A DNA stretch of 64,000 nt from Debaryomyces hansenii CBS767 (Eukaryota > Ascomycota > Pichiomycetes > Serinales > Debaryomycetaceae): positions 558,001 through 622,000 of the forward strand of contig NC_006045.2 in NCBI RefSeq assembly GCF_000006445.2, given 5' to 3'. Below are positions 49,201 to 57,973 of the stretch, piece after piece; within the stretch, counting starts at the first letter, position 1; every line of letters begins with the position of its first letter. The translations under genes and the position numbers were made by a program. A model generated the notes under the pieces. The model saw nothing but the letters and a program-made list of their open reading frames with translations. It was not told the DNA's origin and did no database searches.

Positions 49201-50837
49201 AAGATTGGTTGTCAAGCAGAATTGAAGCCATTAGAATTGTCCCTTATTTCCTTAGGCCACATTATTTTGCCTTAGTTATTGGTGTCGCCTATGAAGCCTG
49301 TAGATTCAGAATTTTGAGATTGTTCCCTAAGGAGATTCAGGATGGTACAAACTTTGTGCAGAGTTTGGCATTAACTTCGGTACAAATGGTAGCAAAGATG
49401 AGGAAGACATCATTAAAGAGTAAGGAACAAGTTCCTTGTATAGCGGCTGGCTTACCACATTTCAGTAATGATTACATGAGATGCTGGGGTAGAGATGTAT
49501 TCATTTCTTTCAGAGGATTATTATTGGCGCCTGGTAGGTACGAAGATGCTAAGCAACATATATTAGGATTTGCCCAGACTTTGAAACATGGATTGATTCC
49601 AAATCTTTTAGATTCCGGAAGGAACCCACGGTACAATGCTAGAGATGCAGCTTGGTTTTTTATCCAAGCAATTCAAGATTACGTTACGCATGCGCCTAAT
49701 GGAACTAGTATATTAGATGAAAAAGTTGCAAGAAGGTTTCCGTTAGATGATACCTATATTCCTTATGATGACCAGAAAGCTTTTAGTTACGAAACTTCCG
49801 TCAGAGATATTATATTTGAGATTTTACAGCGCCATGCCAAGGGCATCAAATATCGCGAAGCAAATGCCGGAAAGAACTTAGATTCCCAAATGTCAGATGA
49901 AGGGTTTAATGTTGAGGTACACATTGATTGGCAAACTGGTCTTGTTCATGGTGGATCCCAGTCGAACTGTGGTACGTGGATGGACAAAATGGGTGAAAGC
50001 GAAAAAGCCGGCTCGAAGGGTGTACCTGGAACCCCGAGAGATGGTGCTGCCGTCGAGCTTCAAGGGTTATTGAAGAGTGCTCTCAGATTCGTCAATATTT
50101 TGCATAAAGAAAATTTATTTGAGTATACCGAAGTTGAACGTGAAGATGGATCCGCTATTTCTTTAAAGGATTGGGAAAAGCTTATTTTGAATAATTTTGA
50201 AAGATGCTTTTATGTTCCTGAAGACCCAAGTCACGACAGCGAATACGAGATCGATTCGCTGATCGTTAACAGAAGAGGCATATATAAGGATTTATACAAG
50301 AGCGGTAAACCATTCGAAGATTATCAATTACGTGCAAACTTCCCAATTGCCATGGTTGTGGCTCCCGAACTATTTACTCCGTCCAAGGCATTGCATGCTA
50401 TCTGTGTCGCAGATAAGGTTATTCGAGGCCCTGTTGGTATGAGAACTTTGGACCCATCCGACTGGAACTACAGACCTAACTATAACAACGGTGAAGACAG
50501 TGATGATTTTGCCACATCTAAGGGAAGGAATTACCACCAGGGTCCCGAGTGGGTTTGGTGTATGGGCTACTTTTTGCGTGCCTTTTTATTATTCCATTAT
50601 GTTAACTCCAACGAGTACAAAGAAGGTAAGGATCCTTCGGTCAGTGTCTTAACAGCCCTTAATGAGAGACTTCAAGGCCATATGAAATGGATCAGAGAAA
50701 GCGAATGGTCTGGGTTGACTGAATTGACCAATAAAGACGGCGCGATTTGTCCAGACTCCAGTCCTACCCAGGCATGGAGTTCGTCGTGTCTCTTGGACCT
50801 TTATTTCGATTTATGGAACGACCAGGAATATCCTTAA
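46272..50837 (+). CDS. GDB1: Glycogen debranching enzyme (bifunctional)
   Basis: 1,521-residue cytosolic enzyme with 4-alpha-glucanotransferase (N-terminal, GH13-like) and amylo-1,6-glucosidase (C-terminal, GH133) activities, completing glycogen breakdown with the phosphorylase. N-terminal barrel blocks are YNMIHFTPLQERGVSNSPYSIYDQL, SLTDVVLNHTANNSEW, FDGFRIDNCHSTPLH (nucleophile Asp), LYIVAELFSGSEE (acid Glu) and LFMDCTHDNEMP. C-terminal blocks are CWGRDVFISFRGLLL, GLIPNLLDSGRNPRYNARDAAWFF, GGSQSNCGTWMDKMGES and GPEWVWCMGYFLRAFL. Length matches S. cerevisiae Gdb1 (1,536). All catalytic blocks present. Confidence 0.97.
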   Translation: MTGRPIILRLSNTGEPVNNTAVQNGVLILPSVALPKDYKKGDALFNLHLTLNAASAVSNNGTIFSNVPREYSTKFDRSKFYEYPLDTSFHRDILVNIPISKPGSYCYYICYEDKEQKKRTTDKFYFVVPPNLSIGNEYVPFNNINIQSVISKWIGPLDQWNALFEDISKKGYNMIHFTPLQERGVSNSPYSIYDQLRFDPNLFKSNDDAAKFLKELLAKNNLLSLTDVVLNHTANNSEWIREYPDAGYNVENSPHLQSAIELDEKLLEFSNKLDEFGLPEDIKTQDDLNAIADGIVKHVVNPLKLWQYYVFDKQESVDALKNAFENGNSKISPGTIPSDIDSNNIKQLSKYILETCNTRGQVILEDRFANKLDSAKFLAVLFTLLDYPSNKVDFETISSKASSIIDEINLDLYAVYDDDVKSIKNQLKDRIRYMRLDNDGPKLGPVSKDNPLTEPYFTRFKGADGKQWALANNGWIWGGNPLQDFASSESKAYLRREVVIWGDCVKLRYGSKEEDSPHLWKRMIDYTKECASVFDGFRIDNCHSTPLHVGEKLLDVARSVNPDLYIVAELFSGSEEMDKVFVERLGINSLIREAMQAGSVSELSTLVHKHGGRPIGSLTWLPLDEFAYPALSEPEKDKYGDSYSELEIPKALTSLAPHALFMDCTHDNEMPAQKRTVEDTLPNAALVAFCSSAIGSVFGFDECYPELLNVVDEKRIYTYGENGIGSIKQKLHSIRKSLATESDDILRDHEMYIHHEGQYITIQRHNSRTGKGWFLIARTKFNDNAEHQTLSPSVLGGTKVKNEFAYTLKKVDGHQRDDKKLTGIPVALEEIPAPEIEYNDKDSKIHVNESFIPGSIAVFSTEIPKVDVSLDTFVREGAVEASLDLDLYDLNALMYRAEPEERDASDGSDGVYQIPKHGSLIYAGFEGWISVLKNVIWQNDLAHPLCDHLREGEWPLDYVVNRLNKYSQGSKSLQKFQDWLSSRIEAIRIVPYFLRPHYFALVIGVAYEACRFRILRLFPKEIQDGTNFVQSLALTSVQMVAKMRKTSLKSKEQVPCIAAGLPHFSNDYMRCWGRDVFISFRGLLLAPGRYEDAKQHILGFAQTLKHGLIPNLLDSGRNPRYNARDAAWFFIQAIQDYVTHAPNGTSILDEKVARRFPLDDTYIPYDDQKAFSYETSVRDIIFEILQRHAKGIKYREANAGKNLDSQMSDEGFNVEVHIDWQTGLVHGGSQSNCGTWMDKMGESEKAGSKGVPGTPRDGAAVELQGLLKSALRFVNILHKENLFEYTEVEREDGSAISLKDWEKLILNNFERCFYVPEDPSHDSEYEIDSLIVNRRGIYKDLYKSGKPFEDYQLRANFPIAMVVAPELFTPSKALHAICVADKVIRGPVGMRTLDPSDWNYRPNYNNGEDSDDFATSKGRNYHQGPEWVWCMGYFLRAFLLFHYVNSNEYKEGKDPSVSVLTALNERLQGHMKWIRESEWSGLTELTNKDGAICPDSSPTQAWSSSCLLDLYFDLWNDQEYP

Positions 50838-51814
50838 TCAATATTTACAAACAGTTCCAGGCGAGTATTTTTTGGTTTCTTGGGGTCTGTTGTTCGGACT
50901 CAATCCGAGATGCCCAAGTTTTCGGAAACTTCCCGACGGCGATAAGCGAAATGATATAATGTCTGGGACTAAATTCTTGAACCGCCTCTGAAAGCTTATC
51001 TCCTAAATTTAATCAGCGATTCGTGTGTTCTTCCCACCTTCTCTGCTATTTCCGTTCTCTTGTTTTTTTCCTATTTTTTTACCATTCTTTTTATTCAATT
51101 CCCCTACATCTTTTAAAATCAAAATCAATGCCTATACAATAAAAGTATACTATATATACTAGAATAAAATGTTTTTCAGAATCTACTCTTTCTATGGGCC
51201 ATCCTTTATCTCTCAGGGACCTTCGTAGCACCCAATCCAAGTCCCAGCACGCTTTTGCAGCAATTGCACACGCGACATTTCAATTTGAGTGTCGTACTAT
51301 TCATCGCGACATCATAGCGGCTATTACTCCGGGTATCCGCTACAACCTATGCTTATGATTCCATCCAATCGGTCTTTATACTCCCTACTGAATACACATC
51401 ATATACTTTCCTAATCTATTACTAAGTTTGAACACTTCGAAACTACAATTATCGTTATCGAAAACTCAGCGGACATTCTAGGCTTAATTAAATTGCAAAT
51501 GGATAGTGATATATCCTGGCGGTGAAATATCTCTATTTCGCTCCCAGATACAACCAAAACGCCTAACACAATAGTCGTCTACTCCAACAACTCTAACAAC
51601 AATGTGTAGAATAACCTTATATTCGTGTCTTTAGCGAGCAATTGCACCTACAATAACCGATTACAAGGGACTCAAATCGCAGTGCGAAGCATTCCCCACT
51701 GCGCACATTCCCATAAACGGGAGTGGAAAACCGTATCTTTGTATTTAAATAGACGTCAAAAAGTCCTATTTTTTAAGATTATAATACTAATAATTAATTA
51801 ATTTCTATAGCAAA
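50838..51814. promoter_or_regulatory. Long promoter region upstream of methylmalonate-semialdehyde dehydrogenase
   Basis: 977 bp containing no convincing gene. CGG-N10-CCG (51718-51733) lies 82 bp before the dehydrogenase start, close to a TATTTAAATA element (51742-51751). The proximal part is rich in C-containing words unlike the flanks. Its length suggests inducible control. Confidence 0.45.
51718..51733. promoter_or_regulatory. CGG-N10-CCG candidate Zn2Cys6 activator site
   Basis: An inverted CGG/CCG pair with a 10-bp gap, the spacing bound by Put3-type Zn2Cys6 factors. Position just upstream of the TATA-like element is typical of an activating site. The regulator is not identified. Confidence 0.35.
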
Positions 51815-53461
51815 ATGATATCCAGATCAATCAGATTAAGGGTTAACAAGCAATTATTACAACGCAGCAAGGTTGAATTGAAGAATTTCAAGTCTACCAT
51901 CAGCTTGACTAGTACTACGACCGATTACCCCACGAATCACTATGATGCAAAGGAACCATATTTGACGCCAACATTTATTAATAATAAATTCATCAAGTCA
52001 GACTCACAGACATGGTTTGATATTCACGACCCGGCAACCAATAAAGTGATCCTGAAGGTTCCACAATCGACGAGCGAGGAATTGGAGGAAGCAATTGCGT
52101 CTGCACAATCGGCGTTTGAGGAGTGGAAAGATTATTCTATTATTAAGAGACAATCGATTGCATTCCGTTTTGTCGAGTTGTTGAAGGCTAACCAGAAGCG
52201 TATTGCGGCGATTATCGTGTCGGAACAGGGAAAGACGTTCCCGGATGCCATGGGGGACGTCTTGAGAGGGTTGCAGGTGGCAGAAGCCGCGTGTAATATT
52301 CCTAACGACATGATGGCCCAATCGTTGGAAGTGGCCCGGGACATGGAAACCAAGATGGTAAGGGAGCCATTGGGAGTTGTTGGATCGATTTGTCCATTCA
52401 ATTTCCCGGCAATGGTCCCATTATGGTCTTTGCCATTGGTATTGGTTACCGGAAACACCGCTGTGATCAAGCCCTCTGAAAGGGTTCCAGGAGCAGCAAT
52501 GATCTTGGCTGAGTTATGTGAACAGGCAGGCGTTCCTCCTGGTGTTGTGAACATGGTCCATGGTAAACATGATACCGTGAACAAAATCATCGAAGATCCT
52601 AGAATCAAGGCGATCACATTTGTTGGTGGAGACAAGGCCGGTAAATACATATACGAGAAGGGTACTAAATTAGGAAAGAGGGTCCAGGCCAACTTGGGAG
52701 CAAAGAACCATTTGATTGTATTGCCAGATGCAGACAAGAACCAATTTATTAACGCTGTCAGTGGGGCATCTTTTGGTGCCGCGGGCCAAAGATGTATGGC
52801 AATCTCTGTTTTGGTCACAGTTGGTAAAGAAACTGCTGCGTGGGTGGAAGATGTGGCCAAGGATGCTGCTGCGTTAAAGGTTGGAAGTGGATTTGATTCT
52901 ACATCCGACTTAGGTCCTTTGATCAACCCCGAATCTTTAACCAAAGCTAAGGAGATTATTGAGGACTCTGTTAAGCAAGGGGCTAAGATTATTCTCGACG
53001 GTAGAAACTTCAAACACGATGATGCAAAGTTCCATAAAGGTAATTTCTTAGGCCCAACCATTTTGACTAATGTCAAGCCAGGTGTTAGAGCGTATGATGA
53101 AGAGATCTTTGCTCCTGTCTTATCAGTTGTTAATGTCGATACCTTCGACGAAGCTATAAGCTTGGTCAATGCAAACAAGTACGGTAATGGGGTTTCGCTT
53201 TTCACCACTTCAGGCCCAGCTGCTCAAAAATTCGCTAAAAATATCGCATGCGGTCAAGTTGGTGTCAACGTACCAATCCCAGTTCCATTACCTATGTTCT
53301 CGTTCACAGGTAACAAAGGTTCCTTCTTGGGTGATTTGAACTTCTACGGAAAGGCTGGAATTACATTCTTAACTCAACCAAAAACGATTACCAGCTTGTG
53401 GAAAACCACCCCATTTGATGATGTATTGAAACCATCAACATCAATGCCAACTCATGATTAA
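51815..53461 (+). CDS. Methylmalonate-semialdehyde dehydrogenase (ALDH6 type), mitochondrial
   Basis: 548 residues. CoA-acylating aldehyde dehydrogenase converting methylmalonate or malonate semialdehyde to propionyl- or acetyl-CoA in valine, beta-alanine and propionate catabolism. Basic, Ser/Thr-rich N-terminal presequence (about 1-35). Family-specific blocks are REPLGVVGSICPFNFPAMVPLWSLPLVLVTGNT, KPSERVPGA, ITFVGGDKAGKYIYE, and GAAGQRCMAIS with catalytic Cys 327, followed by VGVNVPIPVPLPMFSFTGNKGSFLGDLNFYGKAGI near the end, a signature of ALDH6 over other ALDHs. S. cerevisiae lacks this pathway, while Candida-type yeasts have it. Confidence 0.92.
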   Translation: MISRSIRLRVNKQLLQRSKVELKNFKSTISLTSTTTDYPTNHYDAKEPYLTPTFINNKFIKSDSQTWFDIHDPATNKVILKVPQSTSEELEEAIASAQSAFEEWKDYSIIKRQSIAFRFVELLKANQKRIAAIIVSEQGKTFPDAMGDVLRGLQVAEAACNIPNDMMAQSLEVARDMETKMVREPLGVVGSICPFNFPAMVPLWSLPLVLVTGNTAVIKPSERVPGAAMILAELCEQAGVPPGVVNMVHGKHDTVNKIIEDPRIKAITFVGGDKAGKYIYEKGTKLGKRVQANLGAKNHLIVLPDADKNQFINAVSGASFGAAGQRCMAISVLVTVGKETAAWVEDVAKDAAALKVGSGFDSTSDLGPLINPESLTKAKEIIEDSVKQGAKIILDGRNFKHDDAKFHKGNFLGPTILTNVKPGVRAYDEEIFAPVLSVVNVDTFDEAISLVNANKYGNGVSLFTTSGPAAQKFAKNIACGQVGVNVPIPVPLPMFSFTGNKGSFLGDLNFYGKAGITFLTQPKTITSLWKTTPFDDVLKPSTSMPTHD

Positions 53462-53564
53462 ACTCGCTATATATCTATATAACCCAAATATTATGAGAAG
53501 CTTTTGCAGTCAATGTTTTGTAGTAGAATTCATAGCAAAGAAAAAGAAAAGATTAAAAAAATAA

Positions 53565-53648
53565 TGAAGGATGCGAGGTTCGAACTCGCGCGGACAACTG
53601 TCCAGCAGATCTTAAGTCTGCCGCCTTAGACCACTCGGCCAACCCTCC
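53565..53648 (-). tRNA. tRNA-Leu(UAA)
   Basis: Class II tRNA on the minus strand. GGAGGGT pairs with ATCCTTC (with wobble pairs), there is a variable arm (TGGACAGTTGTCC), and the T-arm is GCGAGTTCGAACCTCGC. The anticodon loop CTTAAGA gives TAA. I see no intron. An A-run on the plus strand (53554-53561) ends the transcript. Confidence 0.9.
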
Positions 53649-54434
53649 ATTTGTATTTCCTTAAATTATCTTACTTCATATGAGATATACTATCGCATTT
53701 AAGGATCGCTACTATTATACCCGACTCGCTCGCTTCTGGAATCGATCGGCAACAGGAAACCTACTGGCCCGGGATATTTTCGCGTCCACTTCCACGGGTA
53801 CAGGGAAATCTCCGACACGTATTGTATAATTGGCTTAGCAAATGCAGCAATGCGCTTACTAGTTGATTAGGCTGGCCTACACGTACGATTCCTGTATTAC
53901 AATCTCTTGACTACATTCGGCTCGGTACATCTGGGGCAGTCTTTACGATTGAGCCGAATTTTTTGAATTTGAGATCGAATATAGGTGGAGCTGAGATGAC
54001 CACTCGATCTAGTTAAAGAAGCTAACATGAATCCAATCGGTTAAATCGTAGCTTAGTACATATAAACAGTGGAATATAGTTATAAAACAATAATGTACTT
54101 AATTAGGAGTGATTAACCCCGGATGAAGTGAATATAATTCCAGCCAGTAATAGACGTATAAAATTTCATTACTCAATAAAATTTCACACCCGAGAGAATC
54201 CGAATCATTGCGACCTATTTTTTAATTTTCAAGGATTTAAGCAATTCGGAACTTAGGCAATCGTGAATGTAATTTTCACTTCGTACATGAAATAGTTCAT
54301 ATATATACATATTTTCTGGTATAAAAGTTTTCAAGCTTGATATATATTGTACCTGGTTGCCGTTTAAGAGGATCTAATTATTTTAAAAATATTCCGTCAT
54401 AGTATAATGAGTAGTATAAATTATTGATATTAAG
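53649..54434. other. Intergenic region and promoter of the HAP4-like gene
   Basis: 786 bp. The proximal 120 bp hold TATAAAAG (54320-54327), a good TATA box 108-115 bp before the start codon. The middle contains GAGCCGAA/TCGGCT words (near 53918 and 53953). No RNA gene seen. Confidence 0.5.
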
Positions 54435-55536
54435 ATGTCTATTTCTCCTGGTATAAATAATTCACATAGTATGTAAACAAGAAAGGGATTGATTGGTTTT
54501 TGAATCAATACTAACAAAGATAGGTAACTCAATTCCATTAACGACGGTTAAGACGTCTAAAACATGGGTATTACCACCGAGGCCAAAACCTGGCAGAAAA
54601 CCAACGAATGAAAAATTCGAAATTTGCAAAGAAAAGAAAAGAAGACCTAAAAGTAGTCCATCCATAATAGAAGAAAAATCTGCATCACCATTACCACAAC
54701 AAGCTTCTCAAATACAACCTGCCAGTAAGCAACAGATAAGTGGATCACAGCCAACCTCGAGATGCCCATCTATTCCAAGACAACAAAAACAACCGTCATG
54801 TGTGGGTAAGGGTGCAGTAAACGAGTTGAATAAGAACATATCGATGATTGAAAAAGAGAATAGTCAATTAAAGACGCATTTGTTGTCGTTGATCCATGAT
54901 TATAAACACTTGAAAAATTTGGTATTGAACAAACCTCAATCATTACCGCATCATTTAGCATTTGAAGACACCACTACAGCAAGGAAACGGTCATTCACGG
55001 AGTTGGTCAATGTAGATCCTATGAACGAGTTAATCTGTAACATGAGTGACTTGTCGTACTCCCCGGGGGCGGCGGTAGCTAGTAATATAGAGCCATCGTC
55101 GCCTATAGAGGATACAGATTCGGAACTCGACGAAGTCTTCAACTATATCAACTTAGATAACCACATATACGATGAGGATGAAGATGAAGATATTGAGTCG
55201 CTGGAATTATCGAGAACGACGTCTCCATCCGTAATGTCAGAAACCGACGGCGAGAATTCTTTAATGACCACCCTAACAAGATCTACAACCGTTTCCACTA
55301 ATAACTCAATGATGAACGAAAAAAAGACCTATAAAGACGAACAATTCAAATTTTATGCTTTACCCGAATTTTCAACGAAAAACTATGAATTTTCTTTCGA
55401 TGAAATTAACCCCAACGATAAAAAGATGTCTATAATTCAAGAAGACAAATACAATATGATTACAGATTTCCTAGAAGAAAAACTAATTGATAACGATTTA
55501 AACTACTATGTTCAGAATGAATCATTCAAGCATTAG
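54435..55536 (+). CDS. HAP4-like CCAAT-complex activator subunit (two exons)
   Basis: 348-residue HAP4-family protein that joins the Hap2/3/5 CCAAT-binding complex to control respiration or iron genes. The HAP-binding peptide KTSKTWVLPPRPKPGRKP is at 21-38. A basic patch (45-55), a coiled coil (about 111-146, ELNKNISMIEKENSQL) and an acidic C-terminal half (likely activation) follow. Exon 1 is 54435-54468. A 55-nt intron (54469-54523) has GTATGT, TACTAAC (54509-54515) and a TAG only 6 nt later. Exon 2 is 54524-55536. Without splicing the frame has no ATG before the HAP peptide. It has no cysteine clusters like those of Hap43/HapX, so the role may be Hap4-like rather than iron repression. Confidence 0.85.
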
Positions 55537-55816
55537 TTTAATTTAATGACTTTTACGCCCTATTTATTATCAATATAAATTATTATTAGTTTAAGATTGT
55601 AGCATACAGCTGATTCGCCTCTTTAACACATTATTTGGTTCAGTATTCCATGGAGATAATAGAGCAATGCTTCTGTTCTCTTCTTTGATTTGGAAAATCC
55701 TACCGAAAATTGATTTCCAAAACTAACTAACACAAAAACTAATTCGGTCATTAAACTCACCGAAATTTACCGCTTTGCTAATTTACGTCTAGATATATAA
55801 ACGGCTATCTGTCAGA

Positions 55817-56071
55817 ATGGATACTATTAGTGAATACTTGGAATTTCTGATTGATTTTAAAGGCCAAGAGAAAGCTGAAGATATCGTACACAAATCAAAC
55901 TATTTAATTATTCCAATTTCCTTAATTATTGGTTGGTTAACGCAAGATTTATTTTCAACTGTTATTTCATTTTTAGTTCAGTTTGCGATTGTTTTACTAA
56001 TTGTTTTACCTAATTGGCCATTATACAACAAGAATCCAGTTAGTTGGATACAGATCAAATATGAGTTATGA
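55817..56071 (+). CDS. SPC1: Signal peptidase complex subunit 1
   Basis: 84-residue small subunit of the ER signal peptidase. A cytosolic N-terminal segment IDFKGQEKAE, two membrane spans (about 29-45 and 49-66) joined by a very short loop, and the end NWPLYNKNPVSWIQIKYEL are typical of SPC1/SPCS1 (S. cerevisiae Spc1 is 94). Both termini face the cytosol. Its last 11 bp, including the stop TGA (56069-56071), overlap the xylulokinase start on the same strand. Confidence 0.9.
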   Translation: MDTISEYLEFLIDFKGQEKAEDIVHKSNYLIIPISLIIGWLTQDLFSTVISFLVQFAIVLLIVLPNWPLYNKNPVSWIQIKYEL

Positions 56072-57890
56072 AAAGTCGAAGGATCTATTCTTGGGATTTG
56101 ATTTATCAACCCAACAATTGAAGATTATTGCGACGGATGAGAATTTAGAACACTTAGAGACATTCCATGTCGAGTTTGATGATTTATATAAAGAAAAATA
56201 TGGAATCAAGAAGGGGGTTATTAGTAACGATGATTCCGGTGAAATTGTATCTCCGGTTGCCATGTGGTTGGATGCATTGGACCATATATTTGGACACATG
56301 AAAGAAAAAGGATTTCCATTCGATAAAGTAAGAGGTATTAGTGGATCTGGACAACAACATGGATCAGTATACTGGTCCAATAATGCCCCTACTTTATTGC
56401 AAGGTTTGAAGGCTGATAGCCCTCTTAGCGAGCAATTGAAGGGTGCATTCACATTTGAAAACTCGCCAAACTGGCAGGATCACTCCACCGGAGAAGAAAT
56501 CAAGACATTTGAAGAAACAGTGGGTGGTAGTGATCATTTGGCAGAGATTACTGGATCCCGTGCCCATTATAGATTTACTGGTTTGCAAATTAGAAAACTA
56601 GCAGTTAGAACAAACCCATCAAAATATAGAGAAACTTATAGAATCTCGTTGGTTTCGAGTTTCATGGCTAGTGTACTTTTAGGAAAGATCACTAATATTG
56701 AACAAGCAGAAGCTTGCGGAATGAATCTCTATGATATCAAGAAGGATGACTATGATGAAGAATTGTTATCTTTGGCAGCAGGAGTTCATTCAGCTAAAGA
56801 TGGTGCAACTAAGGAACAAACTGAGGCGGGTGTCTCCGAATTAAAAAAGAAGTTGGGTGAAATTAAACCTATTACCTATGAAAACGCGGGTGACATCTCT
56901 CAATATTTTGTTAATAAGTATGGATTCAATTCCGACGTTAAAATTTACTCGTTCACTGGCGATAATTTAGCAACAATAATTTCATTACCTTTAGCACCGA
57001 ATGATATTTTAACTTCTTTGGGTACTTCTACAACGGTATTATTAATTACTAAGAATTATATTCCATCGTCTCAATATCATTTATTTATGCATCCTACTAT
57101 GCCAAACCATTATATGGGTATGATCTGTTATTGTAATGGATCGTTGGCGAGAGAAAAGATTCGTGATTCAGTAAATGAGAAGACTGGTGTCAAAGATTCT
57201 AAGAGTTGGGATAAGTTTAATGAGTTATTGGATTCTTCTGATACTTTCAATAATGAATTGGGTATTTATTTTCCATTAGGCGAAATCGTTCCAAATGCTT
57301 CAGCCCAATATAAGAGATGTAAATTAGATGACCAGAATAAATTGATTAACGTAGATTCTTGGGACGTTGAAGAAGATGTTAGTTCAATTGTCGAGTCGCA
57401 AACTTTGAGTTGCAGATTAAGAGCTGGTCCAATGATAAGTAGTTCTGGTTCTGCTGATTCCACCCCTACCCCTGAATCATCTGATTCACGCAAATTATAC
57501 CAAGATTTGCATCAAAAGTTTGGTGATTTATACACTGATGGTAAGAAACAAACGTATGAATCATTGACTTCTAGACCACATAAAGTTTTCTTTGTTGGCG
57601 GTGCATCTAATAATATAAGTATAATAAAGAAAATGGGTTCTATTTTAGGACCTACTGATGGTAACTATAAGGTAGAAATTCCAAATGCTTGTGCATTAGG
57701 TGGCGCATATAAAGCAAGTTGGAGTTATTTCTGTGAATCAGAGACGAAGTGGATTAATTATGATGCTTATATCAATAAGTACTTTAATTTTAAAGAGTTA
57801 GATACTATTAAAGTCAAGGATCACTGGGAAGATTACTTTACTGGGATGGGGATGTTAGCTAAGATGGAACAAGAATTAAAGCACGATTAG
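56061..57890 (+). CDS. XKS1: D-xylulokinase
   Basis: 609-residue FGGY kinase that phosphorylates D-xylulose to xylulose 5-phosphate, linking pentose use to the pentose phosphate pathway. LFLGFDLSTQQLKII is the N-terminal ATP site, SGSGQQHGSVYWS and NWQDHSTGEE the substrate loop with the catalytic Asp, SFTGDNLATIISLPL, SLGTSTTVLLITK and GGASNNISIIKKMGSILGP the C-lobe, ending MLAKMEQELKHD. It matches XYL3 of xylose-using yeasts nearly throughout. An upstream in-frame ATG (56001) would lie deep inside SPC1. MSYEKSKD at 56061 is adopted because family proteins begin shortly before LFLGFDLS. Its promoter must lie in or before SPC1. Confidence 0.94.
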   Translation: MSYEKSKDLFLGFDLSTQQLKIIATDENLEHLETFHVEFDDLYKEKYGIKKGVISNDDSGEIVSPVAMWLDALDHIFGHMKEKGFPFDKVRGISGSGQQHGSVYWSNNAPTLLQGLKADSPLSEQLKGAFTFENSPNWQDHSTGEEIKTFEETVGGSDHLAEITGSRAHYRFTGLQIRKLAVRTNPSKYRETYRISLVSSFMASVLLGKITNIEQAEACGMNLYDIKKDDYDEELLSLAAGVHSAKDGATKEQTEAGVSELKKKLGEIKPITYENAGDISQYFVNKYGFNSDVKIYSFTGDNLATIISLPLAPNDILTSLGTSTTVLLITKNYIPSSQYHLFMHPTMPNHYMGMICYCNGSLAREKIRDSVNEKTGVKDSKSWDKFNELLDSSDTFNNELGIYFPLGEIVPNASAQYKRCKLDDQNKLINVDSWDVEEDVSSIVESQTLSCRLRAGPMISSSGSADSTPTPESSDSRKLYQDLHQKFGDLYTDGKKQTYESLTSRPHKVFFVGGASNNISIIKKMGSILGPTDGNYKVEIPNACALGGAYKASWSYFCESETKWINYDAYINKYFNFKELDTIKVKDHWEDYFTGMGMLAKMEQELKHD

Positions 57891-57973
57891 ATTCTCAAAC
57901 TGGATTTTTTTCTCTATATATAAATTCTCACAAAAAATTTCGTCAATAATAAATATATATTTCAATATTGAGT

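Noticed and set aside
52132..53208. 358-codon open frame antisense to the dehydrogenase gene
   Set aside because: It mirrors a highly expressed gene whose codon bias removes stops from the opposite strand. The sense frame is a textbook ALDH6 enzyme; the antisense protein has no family features.
56001..56060. Longer xylulokinase N-terminus starting at 56001
   Set aside because: Those 20 codons lie inside SPC1 in another frame and have no counterpart in xylulokinases, which begin just before LFLGFDLS.
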